Assembly: GCA_019787685.1 (NCBI GenBank)
Contig: JAHNUO010000050.1
Location: 1-64,000 of the forward strand
DNA: 64,000 nt
From: Chiua virens
Lineage: Eukaryota > Basidiomycota > Agaricomycetes > Boletales > Boletaceae
Direction of reading: 5' to 3'
Part shown: one piece after another, positions 44,517 to 55,323 of the stretch
How the letters are laid out: every line of letters begins with the position of its first letter
Numbering within the stretch: position 1 is the first letter of the stretch
Position numbers and translations under genes: made by a program
The notes under the pieces: generated by a model
Told to the model about the DNA's origin: nothing
Database searches by the model: none
Seen by the model: the letters and a program-made list of their open reading frames with translations, nothing else

Positions 44517-44522
44517 ATACAT

Positions 44523-45527
44523 ATGTCTACACAAGATATTGCTGATGCGACCGTGATCATGAATGACCCAAAAGAAAAAGACTCTGATCGGCTGCAAGCA
44601 GCCATATTTATTATCACACAAATGTCTGGAGCTGTTGCTGCTCTACAAAATAAACCCCATTCCACAGGAAAGGTCGAAATCTTCACCGACCCTGGATCCT
44701 ATGATGGAGAACCAGCTCGATTCAAAGAATGGTGGGCTAAAATTAAAGGATGGATAGATGTAAACCAAAACACTATCACACCTGGCTCATACACTGCCAT
44801 ACTTGCCATGTTATCTCGCCTAAAAGGAAAACGCGCTTCGCAGTTTGCCGAAACTCGCTTAGCACAAGGGACCAACCTCACATGGGGACAATTGGTCATT
44901 GACGTTGAAGGGATGTTCCGCCAGAACAACAAGGTTGACTGGGCTCACACAGAGCTAGAACATCTCGAACAAGGAAACATGAGGGTCGAAGACTTCCTTA
45001 TCCAATGGGAAGCATTATGGCACCAAGCCAAAATCAACCCCTCCCATGCCATAAGACTCCTCGAGGCAAATACAGCACGAGGATTAATACATCAAATCTT
45101 CAGGGATAGAACAAGAATCACCCTGCAAGAACCAATGTGGAACGACCCTCTCGCACCTAAATACGAGAGTGACCGCAACAAGGCCATGACAGCATACCTC
45201 GCTTTGATAAGACAAGCAGGAAATTCATTGGAGCAACTCCAATATGTCCGCAGGGAACAAACTAAGAAAAAGGACCCCAATGCAATGGACATTGGCTCCA
45301 CGTCACGATACAAAGTTGATGAAGACAGCTGGTTTACCGGCAAAGAAGTCAGAGCAGTTGGCCAAAAGAAGGTCAAACCCAATAATAAATGCTACAATTG
45401 TGGGAACATAGGACACGTTCCAAAGGAATGTCCCAAACCCAAAGTGCAGTGCCCCGACTGCAAATATTACGCCGGCAACCACAAAGCCACATGTGGGAAA
45501 ACTCGAAAAGCGAGATCCACCACATAA
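44523..45527 (+). CDS. gag: Gag polyprotein of gypsy element 1
   Basis: 334-residue capsid/nucleocapsid protein. The capsid core reads FTDPGSYDGEPARFKEWW, KIKGWIDVNQN, ILAMLSRLKGKRASQFAE and WAHTELEHLEQGNMRVEDF, typical of Ty3/gypsy Gag (retrotrans_gag). The C-terminal nucleocapsid has a zinc knuckle CYNCGNIGHVPKEC and a second Cys/His cluster CPDCKYYAGNHKATC. It ends in TAA, and coding sequence continues in the same frame after the stop (EAPKASTSSVLEKDPFMAIRG), so pol may be made by read-through. The frame is intact. Confidence 0.9.
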   Translation: MSTQDIADATVIMNDPKEKDSDRLQAAIFIITQMSGAVAALQNKPHSTGKVEIFTDPGSYDGEPARFKEWWAKIKGWIDVNQNTITPGSYTAILAMLSRLKGKRASQFAETRLAQGTNLTWGQLVIDVEGMFRQNNKVDWAHTELEHLEQGNMRVEDFLIQWEALWHQAKINPSHAIRLLEANTARGLIHQIFRDRTRITLQEPMWNDPLAPKYESDRNKAMTAYLALIRQAGNSLEQLQYVRREQTKKKDPNAMDIGSTSRYKVDEDSWFTGKEVRAVGQKKVKPNNKCYNCGNIGHVPKECPKPKVQCPDCKYYAGNHKATCGKTRKARSTT

Positions 45528-48070
45528 CAAAAAGAAGCCCCTAAAGCTTCAACTTCTTCAGTCCTGGAAAAGGACCCCTTCATGGCCATCCGAGGAATGA
45601 ACCCTGAAGAAGTACAAGCATATTATTATGACAAATATGAAACCGAAAAGAAGGGAAAAGGCAAGGCGAACCGAGTAAACTGGGATCTCATGTTCACACT
45701 ACCCTTCCAAAGCACTATGAAAACTCTGTTTCTTTAAAGTTTGATTTCCAATACTCTGAAACACCTCCCCAGCAAGAGGATAAACTACCTAAATCACCAA
45801 AAACAACAGAAAACGAAAGCATTGACAGCGTCTCTGTGGAGCGCGGCAGACACGATAGTTCCATGCTTAATTCTGTCCCAAAACAAATACCCGATGGGTC
45901 TTTCATTAGATCTACATCGGTAGAAAAAGAAATAGTATTACCAATTTTGGTATCCCCAGTAAACCAAATTGGTTATGTTGGAGCAAAAGCGCTTTTAGAT
46001 AGTGGAGCAAATGCGATCTTCATACACGAGGATTACATCGCAAAACATAAGCTTCCCACACACACGCTACCCCATGCCATTCAAGTCTTCAATGTCGATG
46101 GAACCAAGAATCAAGCAGGTTCTATTACTCATGCCACACAAATCCTGATCAATTACAAAGGTCACAGGGAAATAGTGGATGCCAAAATTACCAACCTTGG
46201 AAAGAATGATCTTATCCTCAGATATACATGGTTAAAGCACCACAACCCCCATATAAACTGGACTACAGGATCAGTTGTAATGCAGAGATGCCCGGAATCA
46301 TGCCACACACAAGATGAAGATAACTTCTTGGATTCCATAATCGCAGAAGAACTTAAATATGCAAACTCTATCGCAGAAGAACTTAAATATGCAAACTCTA
46401 TCGCGGAATCTCGTATTTTTACCGCAAACATGGAAACTCCACCTTCTCCTCCTAAGGAATGCACTCTTGAAGAGATGGTCCCACAAGAATATTTAAAATA
46501 TGCTAAAGTATTTGGAAAAACGGAGTCTGAAAGGATACCATTATGCAAACCATGGGATCACAGCATTGACCTAAAAGAATCTTTCGTTCCAAAAAAGGGT
46601 CACTTAATACCTCTCTCTGTCACAGAACAAGAGGAGGTCTCTGCATTCATTGATGACCAATTAAAGAAAGGTTACATCAGACCCTCTAAATCCGAACAGA
46701 CATCTCCGGTCTTCTTTGTTCCAAAGGAAGATGGAAAGAAGCGTATGGTCCAGGACTACCAATACCTAAACAAACATACAAGCAAAAACAATTATCCCTT
46801 GCCGCTAATTTCGCAGCTTGTGGACAAATTAAAAGACGCTAAGCTATTTACAAAAATGGATCTCCGATGGGGATACAATAATGTACGCATCAAAGAAGGC
46901 AACAAATGGAAAGCAGCTTTTGTCTGCCACCGAGGGTTGTTTGAACCCATCATCATGTACTTCGGATTATGCAACTCCCTGGCCACGTTTCAAACTATGA
47001 TGAACGAAATATTTGCCAATATGAACAGTGTCATTGTCGTTTACATTGATGACCTTATGATATTCACAAATACCGACGATTATGAAACTCATGACAAAAT
47101 CGTACTTGAAGTGCTTAAATGCCTTGAAGAAAATGACCTTTACGTAAAACCAGAAAAATGCTTCTTTCACTGAAGGTAATATATCCCAGCTGTAGTGCAA
47201 TACTCAGGGGGATTGAAAGAAATAGAAAGAGGGTGAATGAATGTGATTCCGTTCGACCCAGGGACAACACTGAGTTGGTGAACGACAAATAATGGTTTTT
47301 GAGTAGTCCGAGATGAATCCGGGGCGAATCCGGATTAAAACGGATAGAAAAGCGGACACGGCAGTCCGAATCCGGATCGATAAAACACGAGGAGAGCGGG
47401 AGAAAACGAACGTTGACCGAAAACAATGTGAGACAGATGCGCACGGGCAAAAGCTACTGTATTTTTGTCAATACAGTGAATTTATAGTCCTCGGGAATAC
47501 CCTCAGACTTGTCCTAAGTAAGGATAATGATAAAAGAAGAAGGTTTTCGTACGGTATAAAGTTTGAAAGGCACCCGAATGTCCCTGCAAGGGCTGCGTGA
47601 CATGGTCTAGCCAATGCTAAGTACGAATAAGGAGCATCAAAAATAAAATAAAAGAGTCCGAGGCAAAACGGGCGCAGATACAGCAATCCGGATGAGTTCG
47701 CACAAGCAGACAGATTAGGATCGGGATCAGGTGATGACAGGGTGCGGAAACGTGCTATGCAAGCACAGGGAATACCTATTCCCTACATCGCGTAAAAGAA
47801 GTGGACTTCCTTGGAATGATTGTGGGAACTGATGGGATTAAAATGGATAACGAAAAGACCAAAGCAGTAGCCAAATGGCCAATTCCCATATCAGTCAAAC
47901 ACATCAGAAGTTTCCTCGGACTTGCCAACTTCTATCGAAGATTCATTAAAGATTATGGAAAAATAGCACGACCTTTACATGACCTTACTAAAAAGGATCA
48001 GAAATTCGAATGGACCTTCACTTGTGACGAAGCATTCACTATGCTCAAAAAGGCATTTACAACAGCCCCT
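45528..48070 (+). pseudogene. pol: Pol of gypsy element 1, N-terminal half (protease, reverse transcriptase)
   Basis: Continues gag's frame to about 45710, where a one-base deletion (after LPFQ) shifts the frame; from 45711 the other frame carries the rest. Aspartic protease: KALLDSGANAIFIHEDYIAKH. Reverse transcriptase: LKKGYIRPSKSEQTSPVFFV, RMVQDYQYLNKHT, TKMDLRWGYNNVRI, and the catalytic box VVYIDDLMIF with both aspartates. After CFFH at 47170 a 617-base family A LTR interrupts the frame; coding resumes at 47792 with VKEVDFLGMIVG, then FLGLANFYRRFIKDYGKIA. It ends at the TTAP codons, where the Tc1-like element is inserted. Apart from the insertions and the single deletion the sequence is well preserved, so the element was recently active. 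Confidence 0.88.
47171..47787 (-). repeat. Solo LTR, family A, in gypsy pol
   Basis: 617 bases, flanked by TCAC (47167-47170) and TCGC (47788-47791), one CpG transition apart. Excising it with one duplication restores the reverse transcriptase reading frame. Confidence 0.9.
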
Positions 48071-49663
48071 ACAGTGAGCAACAAAACTGATGCAATGTTT
48101 GTAGCATTTTGATTGAAGCATGAATATTGAGAGCCCTGTTAATGCTAGACCCCCTAACCTAGGTACCATTGGAAAGCCCTGATCAAGGGCTTTCCAATAG
48201 TATATGGGTTTATTATGTAATTCTTACTAGATTGGGAAATATTTCGAAATTGGTATAAGGTACTCATTGCATCAGTTTTGTTGCTGACACTCTAAAGTAT
48301 TCAAAATGCATATTGCAAGTGGTTATTACATAAGCAATGGATCATGTGACATGCAATAAGTTCAACATGATACAAACAAACACACACACTATCACTTTGT
48401 CCACAACCATCATCATGAAATCTCTCTCAGTTGATCAAACTCATCATATCATCTCTTTCTTGGAATTGGGACAATCAACCCATCAAATTGCTCAATCTAC
48501 TGGTCTCAACCAATCTACTATTAGTAGACTCAGGTCCAAACATCTTCCCAACCTACCCAAAGCCTTTGGTGGTTGTCCTTCCATCATTTCTCCTACCAAT
48601 ATATGTCATGCTATTCATCTTATTGGATCTGGGAAGGCTAAGAATGCAGTTCAGGTGACCAAAACACTTCAAGAAGTGAAGAACCATTCTATCTCCCCCC
48701 AGACCATCTGCTGCCACTTGAAGAAAGCTGGTATGAAGGCTATAGTGAAGCAAAAACGCCCTCTTCTTGCCCAGCATCATAGAAGAGCAAGGATGGACTT
48801 TGCTCTAAGCCATCAGCATTGGACTGTTGAGGACTGGAAGTGAGTTATATCGTCAGATGAGACCAAAATTAATCACATTGGGTCAGATGGCAGGAAATGG
48901 GCATGGAAAAGGGCAGGAGAGGGTCTTAGTGACAGGATTGTGGAGGGAATAGTTAAGTTTGGGGGAGGATCAGTGATGCTATGGGGCTGTATGACCTGGG
49001 AAGGTGTTGGAATGGCTTGCAAGATTGATGGTAAGATAGATGCTGATCTCTATGTGCAGATTTTGGAGGATGAACTCCAACAAACTCTGGTAGATTATGG
49101 ATTTTCCCCAGAAGACATTATTTTCCAGCAGGATAATAACCCCAAGCACACCAGTAGGAAGGCTAGAGAGTGGCTTGATGACCATGAATTTGAGGTCATG
49201 GTATAGCCTGCTCAGTCTCCAGACCTTAATCCCATAGAACATCTATGGTTTCTTCTCAAAAGAAGACTTGCAGAGTATCCTGAGCCAGCTAAGGGGATAT
49301 TGGAACTTTGAGAGAGGATTAAGGTGGAATGGTATAAGATTGGGGTGGAGGAGTGTCAGAGATTGATTGAGAGCATGCCTAGAAGAGTTCAGGAGGTCAT
49401 CAAGGCCAAAGGAGGATACACTTCATACTAATCTGTGATACCCTTATACCAGCAACAAAACTGATGCAATAAGTACCTCATACCAATTTCGAAATATTTC
49501 CCAATCTAGTAAGAATTACATAATAAACCCATATACTATTGGAAAGCCCTGATCAAGGGCTTTCCAATGGTACCTAGGGTAGGGGGTCTAGCATCAACAG
49601 GGCTCTCAATATTCATGCTTCAATCAAAATGCTACAAACATTGCATCAGTTTTGTACTCACTG
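48071..49663 (+). mobile_element. Tc1-like (DD34E) transposon copy 2
   Basis: 1593 bases between TA dinucleotides (48069-48070 and 49664-49665). The terminal inverted repeats are long, about 215 bases, starting CAGTGAGCAACAAAACTGA on the left and CAGTGAGTACAAAACTGA on the right. Each repeat contains a 31-base palindrome (ATTGGAAAGCCCTGATCAA...) and, at its inner end, an inverted copy of the outer ~20 bases. Confidence 0.92.
48415..49431 (+). pseudogene. Tc1-like transposase, copy 2, three premature stops
   Basis: 339 codons including the stop, colinear with copy 3. N-terminal paired helix-turn-helix (SVDQTHHIISFLELGQSTHQ; GLNQSTISRLRSKH) then the DDE core: SDETKIN (D1), FGGGSVMLWGCMTWEGVG, QDNNPKHTSRKAREW (D2) and SPDLNPIEHLW (E); 34 residues separate D2 and E. 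In-frame stops at 48841 (TGA after VEDWK), 49204 (TAG before PAQSPD) and 49309 (TGA in place of Trp). Confidence 0.88.
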
Positions 49664-50025
49664 TAGGTGTCATTATACTCAATGAAATCTGGCAGTGCAT
49701 TTTTCAAGCTCCTGGATACAAACCTGACTGTTAGATGGCCAATTTGGCCAAGAATGGTGTTCCTGATGATAAACTTGGCCCTTTGCTTCAGATTATGACG
49801 GTGGCAAGCAAGGATCAACAAAAGACATGGTGGTAAGCAAATATATAAGTCCTGAGATCTAATGAGCTGACTATGCGAGCAAGGTAAGGGTAGATCATGC
49901 CAGTGCCATCAGGTGAAATGTTTTTAGTTTGCATGCTTGTATTTTCGGTTCCATCCCCCTCTGGGCCTCCACTGTGTATAAATTGATGTGAATGTGTTCC
50001 TTTGTCTTTGTTCAAACTCCTGTCT

Positions 50026-50571
50026 ATGGCGCGTGCCAGAGTCATCAGTAAGTGTGTTCATGCCAAGCTGACCAAGTCTCAGAGGGATGAACATCACAAA
50101 TGGCGCATTGAGCTTGCAACAGACATTACAGTGACATGCCAATCCTTTCAAGAGGAAGCAGACAACATCACAAAGAAACATGGGCAGTATGTCCTTCTTT
50201 TCATCTGTTAAACAAATTTATTGATGTAGTTTGCTAGTATGTCAAAATGGACATGCACACAGCTCTGGCTCAACCCCTCGTTCCGTGAACATCAATATGT
50301 GAACTCATGGAATGCCTTCTTGAAAGAAAAGCTTAAGGAGGCTAATACTGGTCGGGAGAGGGGAGATCGCTTCATACTTCCTCAGTACATTACAATTCAC
50401 AAACAAGTGCTACTGGCCAAGTACCGGCGACTCTCTCCAACTGAGAAGCATGGCCTGATAGCAAAGGTACAAGCAGCCCGTGGTCTGAAGACTGTGCCAG
50501 TGTGTGCAAATCCCAAGACTGTTAACCAAGCCATCATGGCTACGTTTTCAAAGATGGATCAGGATATATGT
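50026..50571 (+). pseudogene. Fragment of a repeated mushroom protein, unknown function
   Basis: Two exon-like pieces: about 50026-50187 (LTKSQRDEHHKWRIELATDI, CQSFQEEADNITKKHG) and about 50240-50571 (WTCTQLWLNPSF, VNSWNAFLKEKLKEANTGRE, RRLSPTEKHGLIAKVQAARG, KTVNQAIMATFSKMDQD). The pattern is familiar from high-copy mushroom proteins of unknown role that often sit with transposons. It ends where a family B LTR (50590) is inserted. The stretch to its left (49666-50000) has a further minus-strand coding-like piece (LGQIGHLTVRFVSRSLKNALPDF). Confidence 0.5.
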
Positions 50572-50589
50572 ATGTTTTGTTTATGGCAC

Positions 50590-51294
50590 TGTAGAAATGT
50601 AAAAATAGGTGATAAGAAGAAAGGTGGGGCGATAGGTTCGTCCCAAGGGGGGTTATGTTTGAAGGGATGATGGATTTAGGTTTGTCTAAGAGTCCTAGAG
50701 GCTGCTGGACAATCCAGAATGAAAAGCGGTCGATGTAAAAGTATCCGGGTGGAGGCGAGGCGATGAGAGTATTGATTCGAGTAGATGAGATGCCGAGGAA
50801 CGATAGGACGAGGTAAAAGAGAAACTATCCAGCTCACTCACGCACAGGAGAGTAAACAGGAGATCTCCTGAACGCAGAAAAACCATATTTTTGTGTTAGA
50901 AACATGGTTTTATAGTCCTGGGCATAACCCAGGACTGTTAAAGGTAATCCGACCCTAAGTAAGTGTACAGGATTGACGTAGGGTGAGTATGGAAAGAAGG
51001 GGTGTCAAACCTTGTAGATGACAAAGAAAGGAAAGGTGTTAGGATAGTAATGACCTTAATAAGGCCAAATTGAGTAGAACAAGTCAAATCAAATGAAGCG
51101 GAATATGTACGAAGGAACCGGATTGGATCACGTTGACTCAGATTGGACTCGGATTGGATTCGGATGATCTGTAAACGCTAGGAATGAAACTGGGCTGGCA
51201 CGAAGTCGATGGCGGATGAGATGGGAGATAATATGACATGATGAAGAGCAAGGAAAATGTATCCTACAACCGTAGGGAGTATCTAACTCCTACA
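50590..51294 (-). repeat. Solo LTR, family B (copy 5)
   Basis: 705 bases, the same length as copy 1. Target duplication GCAC / GCGC, one CpG transition apart. Confidence 0.85.
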
Positions 51295-51339
51295 GCGCAT
51301 ATGCTCATACATATATATTTTAGTGGATGGTGATTTGTA

Positions 51340-51688
51340 GGGTTCTGCGTGGGTACACCCATGGATATCAGAGCTCATACCCATACCCATACCCACCAAA
51401 AACCTATACCCATGGGTTTAGTAGTACCAAGCCTAAACTATAGACTAAACCTTGTTCTAAACATCATATCTATACTCATTCTGCTATCTTATACCTTCTC
51501 CTAACTTAGCTAAACCTCACTCACTCATGGTAAGCCATCATCATCATCACCCTCACCTTGCTATGGACCCACTGTACCCATGGTGTGGGTATGGGTATGG
51601 GTATGGGTATCCAAAGTCCAACCCATACCTATACCCATGGGTATAAAACCCACAACCCACATGGGTTACCCATACCCACACAGATCCC
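51340..51688. mobile_element. MITE-like element with TA target duplication
   Basis: 349 bases between TA dinucleotides (51338-51339, 51689-51690). Inverted ends GGGTTCTGCGTGGGTA / TACCCACACAGATCCC. Inside each end are short arrays of the hexamer GGGTAT (about 51585-51612) or its complement (about 51382-51402), so the element can fold on itself. No coding capacity. Confidence 0.72.
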
Positions 51689-51697
51689 TATGCACGA

Positions 51698-52392
51698 TGT
51701 AGGAGTTAGATACTCCCTATGGTTATAGGATACATTTTCCTTGCTCTTCATCATGTCATATCACCTCTCGTCTCATCCGCCATCGACTTCGTGCCAGCCC
51801 GGTTTCATTCCTAGCGTTTACAAATCATCTGAATCCAATCCGAGTCCAATCCGAGTCAACGCAATCCAATCCGGTTCCTTCGTACGTATTCCACTTCATC
51901 CGATTTGACTTGTTCTACTCGATTTGGCCTTATTAAGGTCATTACTATCCTAACACCTTTCCTTTCTTTGTCATCTACAAGGTTTGACACTCCTTCTTAG
52001 CATACTCACCCTACGTCAATCCTGTACACTTACTTAGGGTCAGATTACCTTTAACAGTCCTGGGTTATGCCCAGGACTATAAAACCATGTTTCTAACACA
52101 AAAAATATGGTCTTTCTGCGTTCAGGAGATCTCCTGTTTACTCTCCCGTGCATGAGTGAGCTGGATAGTTTCTCTTTTACCTCGTCCTATCATTCCTTTG
52201 CGTCTCATCTACTCGAATCAATACTCTCATCGCCTCGCCTTCACCCGGATACTTTTACATCGACCGCTTTCATTCTGGATTGTCCAGCAGCCTCTAGGAC
52301 TCTTAGACAAACCTGAATCCATCATTCCTTCAAACATAACCCCCCTTGGGACGAACCTATCGCCCCACCTTTCTTCTTATCACCTATTTGTT
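51698..52392 (+). repeat. Solo LTR, family B (copy 6)
   Basis: 695 bases, opposite in orientation to copy 5; target duplication ACGA / ATGA, one CpG transition apart. Confidence 0.82.
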
Positions 52393-52506
52393 CTTTGCTA
52401 CAATGATAAGGAACACTTTTGCTGCATGGTACAATGGTGTCAATGTCATCATCTTGTGTCTGTTTCATGCATGCTTGTAGAAGAACAATTTCACCTTGTC
52501 CACAAT

Positions 52507-52939
52507 TGAAACAACCTAGAACAAGACTAGACTGTTAAAGTGTAGTGGTTGAGTGAAGAGGGGGTTCAGTCCAGTGAAGAGGCGAAAACTCCAAGAGAAC
52601 TTTGTTAGAGCTCTCTGGCTGAAATTCATGGGGTTTATATACTACATGGATGTCGGAGTTCTAATCTGAGTATGAACTACATAGATAAGCATAATGTATC
52701 CTATTGGATGATAAGGTGTGAATAGATATGAGTCATAGATAAGAGCATAGCCTTGCACTGCCGATGATGAGTCAGTGATAAGGGAAATGAATAGATAAGG
52801 GCATGAGGTGGTTGATGCTGTGTTTATTGTGGCAGCCAATCGGATATGATCCTTTGGACAGCCTTGACATGAGGCGTGTATTTTTAGAATAGATTGAATG
52901 TTGGGGTTGTTAAGTGAGGAAAAGTTGGTATTGTAACAC
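52507..52939 (-). repeat. 3' LTR of gypsy element 1, inverted
   Basis: 433 bases, nearly identical to 43049-43480, including the shared insert with ATCGGCAGTGCAAGG. Flanked by ACAAT (52502-52506), the complement of ATTGT. Confidence 0.92.
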
Positions 52940-54978
52940 TATTCCCCTTCTGTTGATCAGGCTCCAAATGATCTGTTTCATAATTGAGACGATGGAGACC
53001 ATCCTCATGTATGTTTTCTGTTTTATCATCATAGGTGCAAAACATAGAGTTAAATTCAGTTTGTGTGACTTTTAATTTTCTTGGGGCATCTGGATGTGCT
53101 TCGTGGAAATTAGATATGAGATCTGGAGCATTCTTCAGATTCTTTAGTGGTTCCCAGGTTCTTTCATCATTATCATAACCTTTCCAGTGTATGAGATATT
53201 CTAAGTGGCATCCCTTCATTTGGGAATCAATGATATAGTTTGCTTCAAATTCTTCTTCTCGGTCATCTCCGATTACGACGGGTCGTGGTTTATAAACCGG
53301 TTGTTCTGGGAGGTGTTGTTTGTAAGGTTTGACCTGAGAAATATTTACGACTGGGTGTATTCGCATAGTGCGTGGGAGTCGAAGTTTTAAAGCATTCGGA
53401 CCGTGCATGGATATTATGTCATAGGGTCCAATCCACTTGTCTGTGAATTTGGGGTGTTGTTTTATTTTTAGATTTGTTGTAGAGAGCCAGACTTTATCCC
53501 CAATGGAGTAAGAGGGTGGTTCTGATCTCGATTTATCTGCAAATTTCTTCATATGTTCCACGGCTTTATCTATATTAGATTTGGTTTGTTCTAGAACTTC
53601 GGAGAAATCCGTGATGTAGTTCTGAGCAGCCAGGTTTTTCATAGATTGTGGCATAATTCCCATCCTAGGGACATAAGAACGTGTGATTTCAAATGGGAAG
53701 AATTTAGTGGCAGTGTGTTTCTTGCTGTTATAGGAGAATTGTGCGAGAGGGAGCCAATCGGCCCAAGTGTTATCTTTCTTGGCACAGAACATGTGAAGGT
53801 ACTGCTGCACTTCTCGATTCATCTGTTCTGTTTGTCTGTCCATTTGTGGGTGATGTGTGGTGCTTAGTTTGGGTATTATTTTTAACCCTGAGCATATATC
53901 TTTCATAAGTTGGGAAGCGAATTGTGGTCCTCTATCTGATATAATGGTTTTAGGGAGGCCATGATGTTTCCATATGTGTGAGAGATATAATTTTGCGAGA
54001 TCCATGGATGAACACGTTTTGTGACATGGAATAAATTTGACTTCTTTAGAGAAGCGGTCCACGACTGTGAGAATGGAATCATAGGAGTGTGAAAGTGGGA
54101 GATCTGTTATGAAATCTGCTGAGATATCTTCCCATGGTAATGTTGGTGTTTCTAAGGGTTACAGGAGTCCTGCTGTTTTCTGGTTGGAACCTTTGAAACA
54201 AGCGCATCTTTCACAATGTAAGACATAATTTTTGACTTCTGCGTTCATTCGAGGCCAAATGTAAGTTTGAGATAGAAGTTTTAGAGTTTTGTCGTAACTG
54301 GGATGTTCGGCTTCGGGTGTGTCATGAAACATAGTCATGGATTTAGTGCGTAAAGCATCAGGAATGAAGATCCTATCCCCCTTTCTAAGGAAGGTGTCCT
54401 CAACTTTATATCCGATAGATAGTAAGTGTTTCATGGCATTAGGTGATAGTTTCATAGTTTCATGTTGTATATCTGATAGAAATTGATCACCATTATAGAG
54501 GAGAGTGATGGCTGATCTGATTTTAGATGGATCCATGAGAAGGATTCCTTTGTTATCGTCATCAATTCCGATCATGTGGTCCTCTCTCCTACTTAAAGCA
54601 TTAGCTTTCCCATAGTGACTCCAGCCTTGTGGTGCCAAGTGAAGTTAAAGCGTGAGAGATATTGTGCCCATCTCACTTGTCTTCGATTAAGATCTTGGCG
54701 TGTCATAAACCACGTAAGGTTCTGGTGGTCATTCCATATTTCAAATTCATGTTTTGCTCCTTCAAGGTAGTGGCGCCATAGTTCTAGGGAATGGATAACC
54801 GAGAGCATTTCTTTATCAGCTATAGGGTAATTCCATTCTTCTGGGATCATAGAGTGACTATTATAGGCAATGGGGTGCCAAAGTCCTTCCTTTTCTAAAG
54901 ACAGAACTGCTCCTGTTGCAAAATCCGATGAGTCGCATTCTAAGCGATATTTGGCATCCTGATCTGGATAAGCAAGTA
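52884..54978 (-). pseudogene. pol: Pol of gypsy element 1, C-terminal half (RNase H, integrase, chromodomain)
   Basis: RNase H: LECDSSDFATGAVLSLEKEG, ADKEMLSVIHSLELWRHYLE. A frameshift near 54610 separates it from the integrase: the zinc-binding part (HDTPEAEHPSYDKTL, HCERCACFKG), then, after a TAA where relatives have Gln, the catalytic core (VVDRFSKEVKFIPCH, IISDRGPQFASQLMKDI, MNREVQQYLHMF: the D-D-E acids), the GDKVWLSTTNLK region, and a C-terminal chromodomain LEYLIHWKGYDNDERTWEP. The chromodomain places the element in the chromoviruses, whose integrase reads histone marks. The coding region runs 56 bases into the 3' LTR. Confidence 0.88.
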
Positions 54979-55323
54979 TACAGTGAGCAACAAAACTGAT
55001 GCAATATTTATAGCATTTTGATTGAAGCATGAATATTGAGAGCCCTGTTAATGCTAGACCCCCTAACCTAGGTACCATTGGAAAGCCCTTGATCAGGGCT
55101 TTCCAATGGTATATGGGTTTATTATGTAATTCTTACTATATCGGGAAATATTTCGAAATTGATGTGAGGTACTCATTGCATCAGTTTTGTTGCTGACACT
55201 CTAAAGTATTCAAAATGCATATTGCAAGTGGTTATTACATAAGCAATGGATCATGTGACATGTAATAAGTTCAACATGATACAAACAAACACACACACTA
55301 TCACTTTGTCCACAACCACCATC

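Larger units (their letters stand above)
43049..48070 (+). mobile_element. Chromodomain Ty3/gypsy element 1, 5' half
   Basis: 5' LTR, leader, two small ORFs, gag, protease and reverse transcriptase up to the RNase H linker (FTTAP), where a Tc1-like element is inserted at a TA. The rest of the same element lies inverted at 52507-54980. The left target duplication is ATTGT (43044-43048). Intact length would be about 6.9 kb. Confidence 0.9.
52507..54980 (-). mobile_element. Chromodomain Ty3/gypsy element 1, 3' half, inverted
   Basis: Starts (reading leftward) at the same isoleucine codon and TA at which the 5' half ends at 48070, and finishes with the 3' LTR at 52939-52507 followed by ATTGT, the same 5-base duplication found left of the 5' LTR. 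Confidence 0.9.

Noticed and set aside
51370..51670. Telomere-like or CRISPR-like array of GGGTAT units
   Set aside because: Only a few hexamers per side in opposite orientations, inside TA-flanked inverted ends; neither a telomere repeat nor spaced repeats.
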